In this document: positions 63,868-64,000 of the stretch, one piece after another
Layout of the letters: each line of letters opens with the position of its first letter
How positions within the stretch are numbered: position 1 is the first letter of the stretch
Assembly (NCBI RefSeq): GCF_000517085.1
Contig: NZ_KI912107.1
Span: 4,585,980-4,649,979 of the forward strand
Reading direction: 5' to 3'
Length of the DNA stretch: 64,000 nt
Origin: Saccharicrinis fermentans DSM 9555 = JCM 21142
GTDB lineage: Bacteria > Bacteroidota > Bacteroidia > Bacteroidales > Marinilabiliaceae
The notes under the pieces: model-generated
The model's database searches: none
What the model saw: only the letters and a program-made list of their open reading frames with translations
What the model was told of the DNA's origin: nothing
Translations under genes and position numbers: made by a program

Positions 63868-64000
63868 ATGGCAAACAAAGGATCAAAAAAACATCAGAAG
63901 GAGGAAGAAATAGAAGAGAAGGTAACCGCTAATGATACTGATGCACAAGAGGAGCAAGTAGAAGAAACGGTAGAGGAGGGTGTAGATAAGGATGAGAATG
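63868..64000 (+). CDS. Start of an acidic protein (runs off the window)
   Basis: The 44 visible codons read MANKGSKKHQKEEEIEEKVT, then a Glu/Asp-rich stretch. Too short to identify. Many Bacteroidota TPR or membrane proteins have such a charged N-terminus, but this is a guess. Confidence 0.5.
   Translation, partial: MANKGSKKHQKEEEIEEKVTANDTDAQEEQVEETVEEGVDKDEN

Overview
The window is from a Bacteroidota chromosome, most likely an anaerobic or facultative Marinilabiliales-type marine or sediment bacterium. Support comes from promoters of the Bacteroidota form (TTTG-N20-TAnnTTTG, cleanest upstream of the tRNA and at 22338-22369), a type IX secretion type B sorting domain, DUF4290 and HU/RNase G/mutY/ssb gene neighbourhoods, a GTPase-motif-deficient EF-G paralogue, and many carboxypeptidase-regulatory/beta-barrel outer-membrane proteins. 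The species cannot be named from the sequence.

Layout. 1-31.6 kb is mostly core chromosome: ssb, mutY, HU, a 30-residue basic protein and RNase G; a coiled-coil lipoprotein with a beta-barrel partner; tRNA-Arg(CCT); a PAS histidine kinase; polA and a polyprenyl synthetase; an MFS carrier; an ECF-sigma operon ending in two related beta-barrels; an AlkP-fold protein that seems to have lost its active site; DUF190; fusA2-like EF-G; a T9SS cargo protein; a UvrD/PcrA helicase; DUF4290; and murA with Asp in place of the fosfomycin-target Cys. Decayed ISAon1-like transposase remnants sit at the 3' ends of RNase G, the kinase and murA.

31.6-62.4 kb is an accessory island of nested elements: remnants of a composite dispersed repeat, a tyrosine recombinase split into N- and C-terminal pieces, group II introns in four states of decay, and ISs of the IS91, ISNCY, IS66, IS21 and IS701 types. 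Between them lie passenger genes: a TlpA-like lipoprotein, AraC-GyrI, three small secreted proteins, a truncated lanthipeptide-like cluster, and an AAA/DUF4143 ATPase broken by IS701. Two of the passenger genes are each followed at once by an imperfect hairpin site (arms 71-72 nt apart, mismatches that become G.T wobbles only on the bottom strand), and each site is followed directly by a group II intron 5' end. This looks like integron gene cassettes with attC sites carrying attC-targeting introns, but in Bacteroidota and with different sequences. It is the strongest candidate here for an undescribed system.

The lanthipeptide-like block (45.7-51.1 kb) has a GG-leader precursor ending in Cys-Cys, an outer-membrane receptor, one LanC-like cyclase and a broken second one. 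No dehydratase is visible and IS66 cuts off its downstream end. After 62.4 kb the window returns to ordinary genes: two tandem TlpA-like proteins, the first lacking its CxxC motif, and the start of an acidic protein running off the end.
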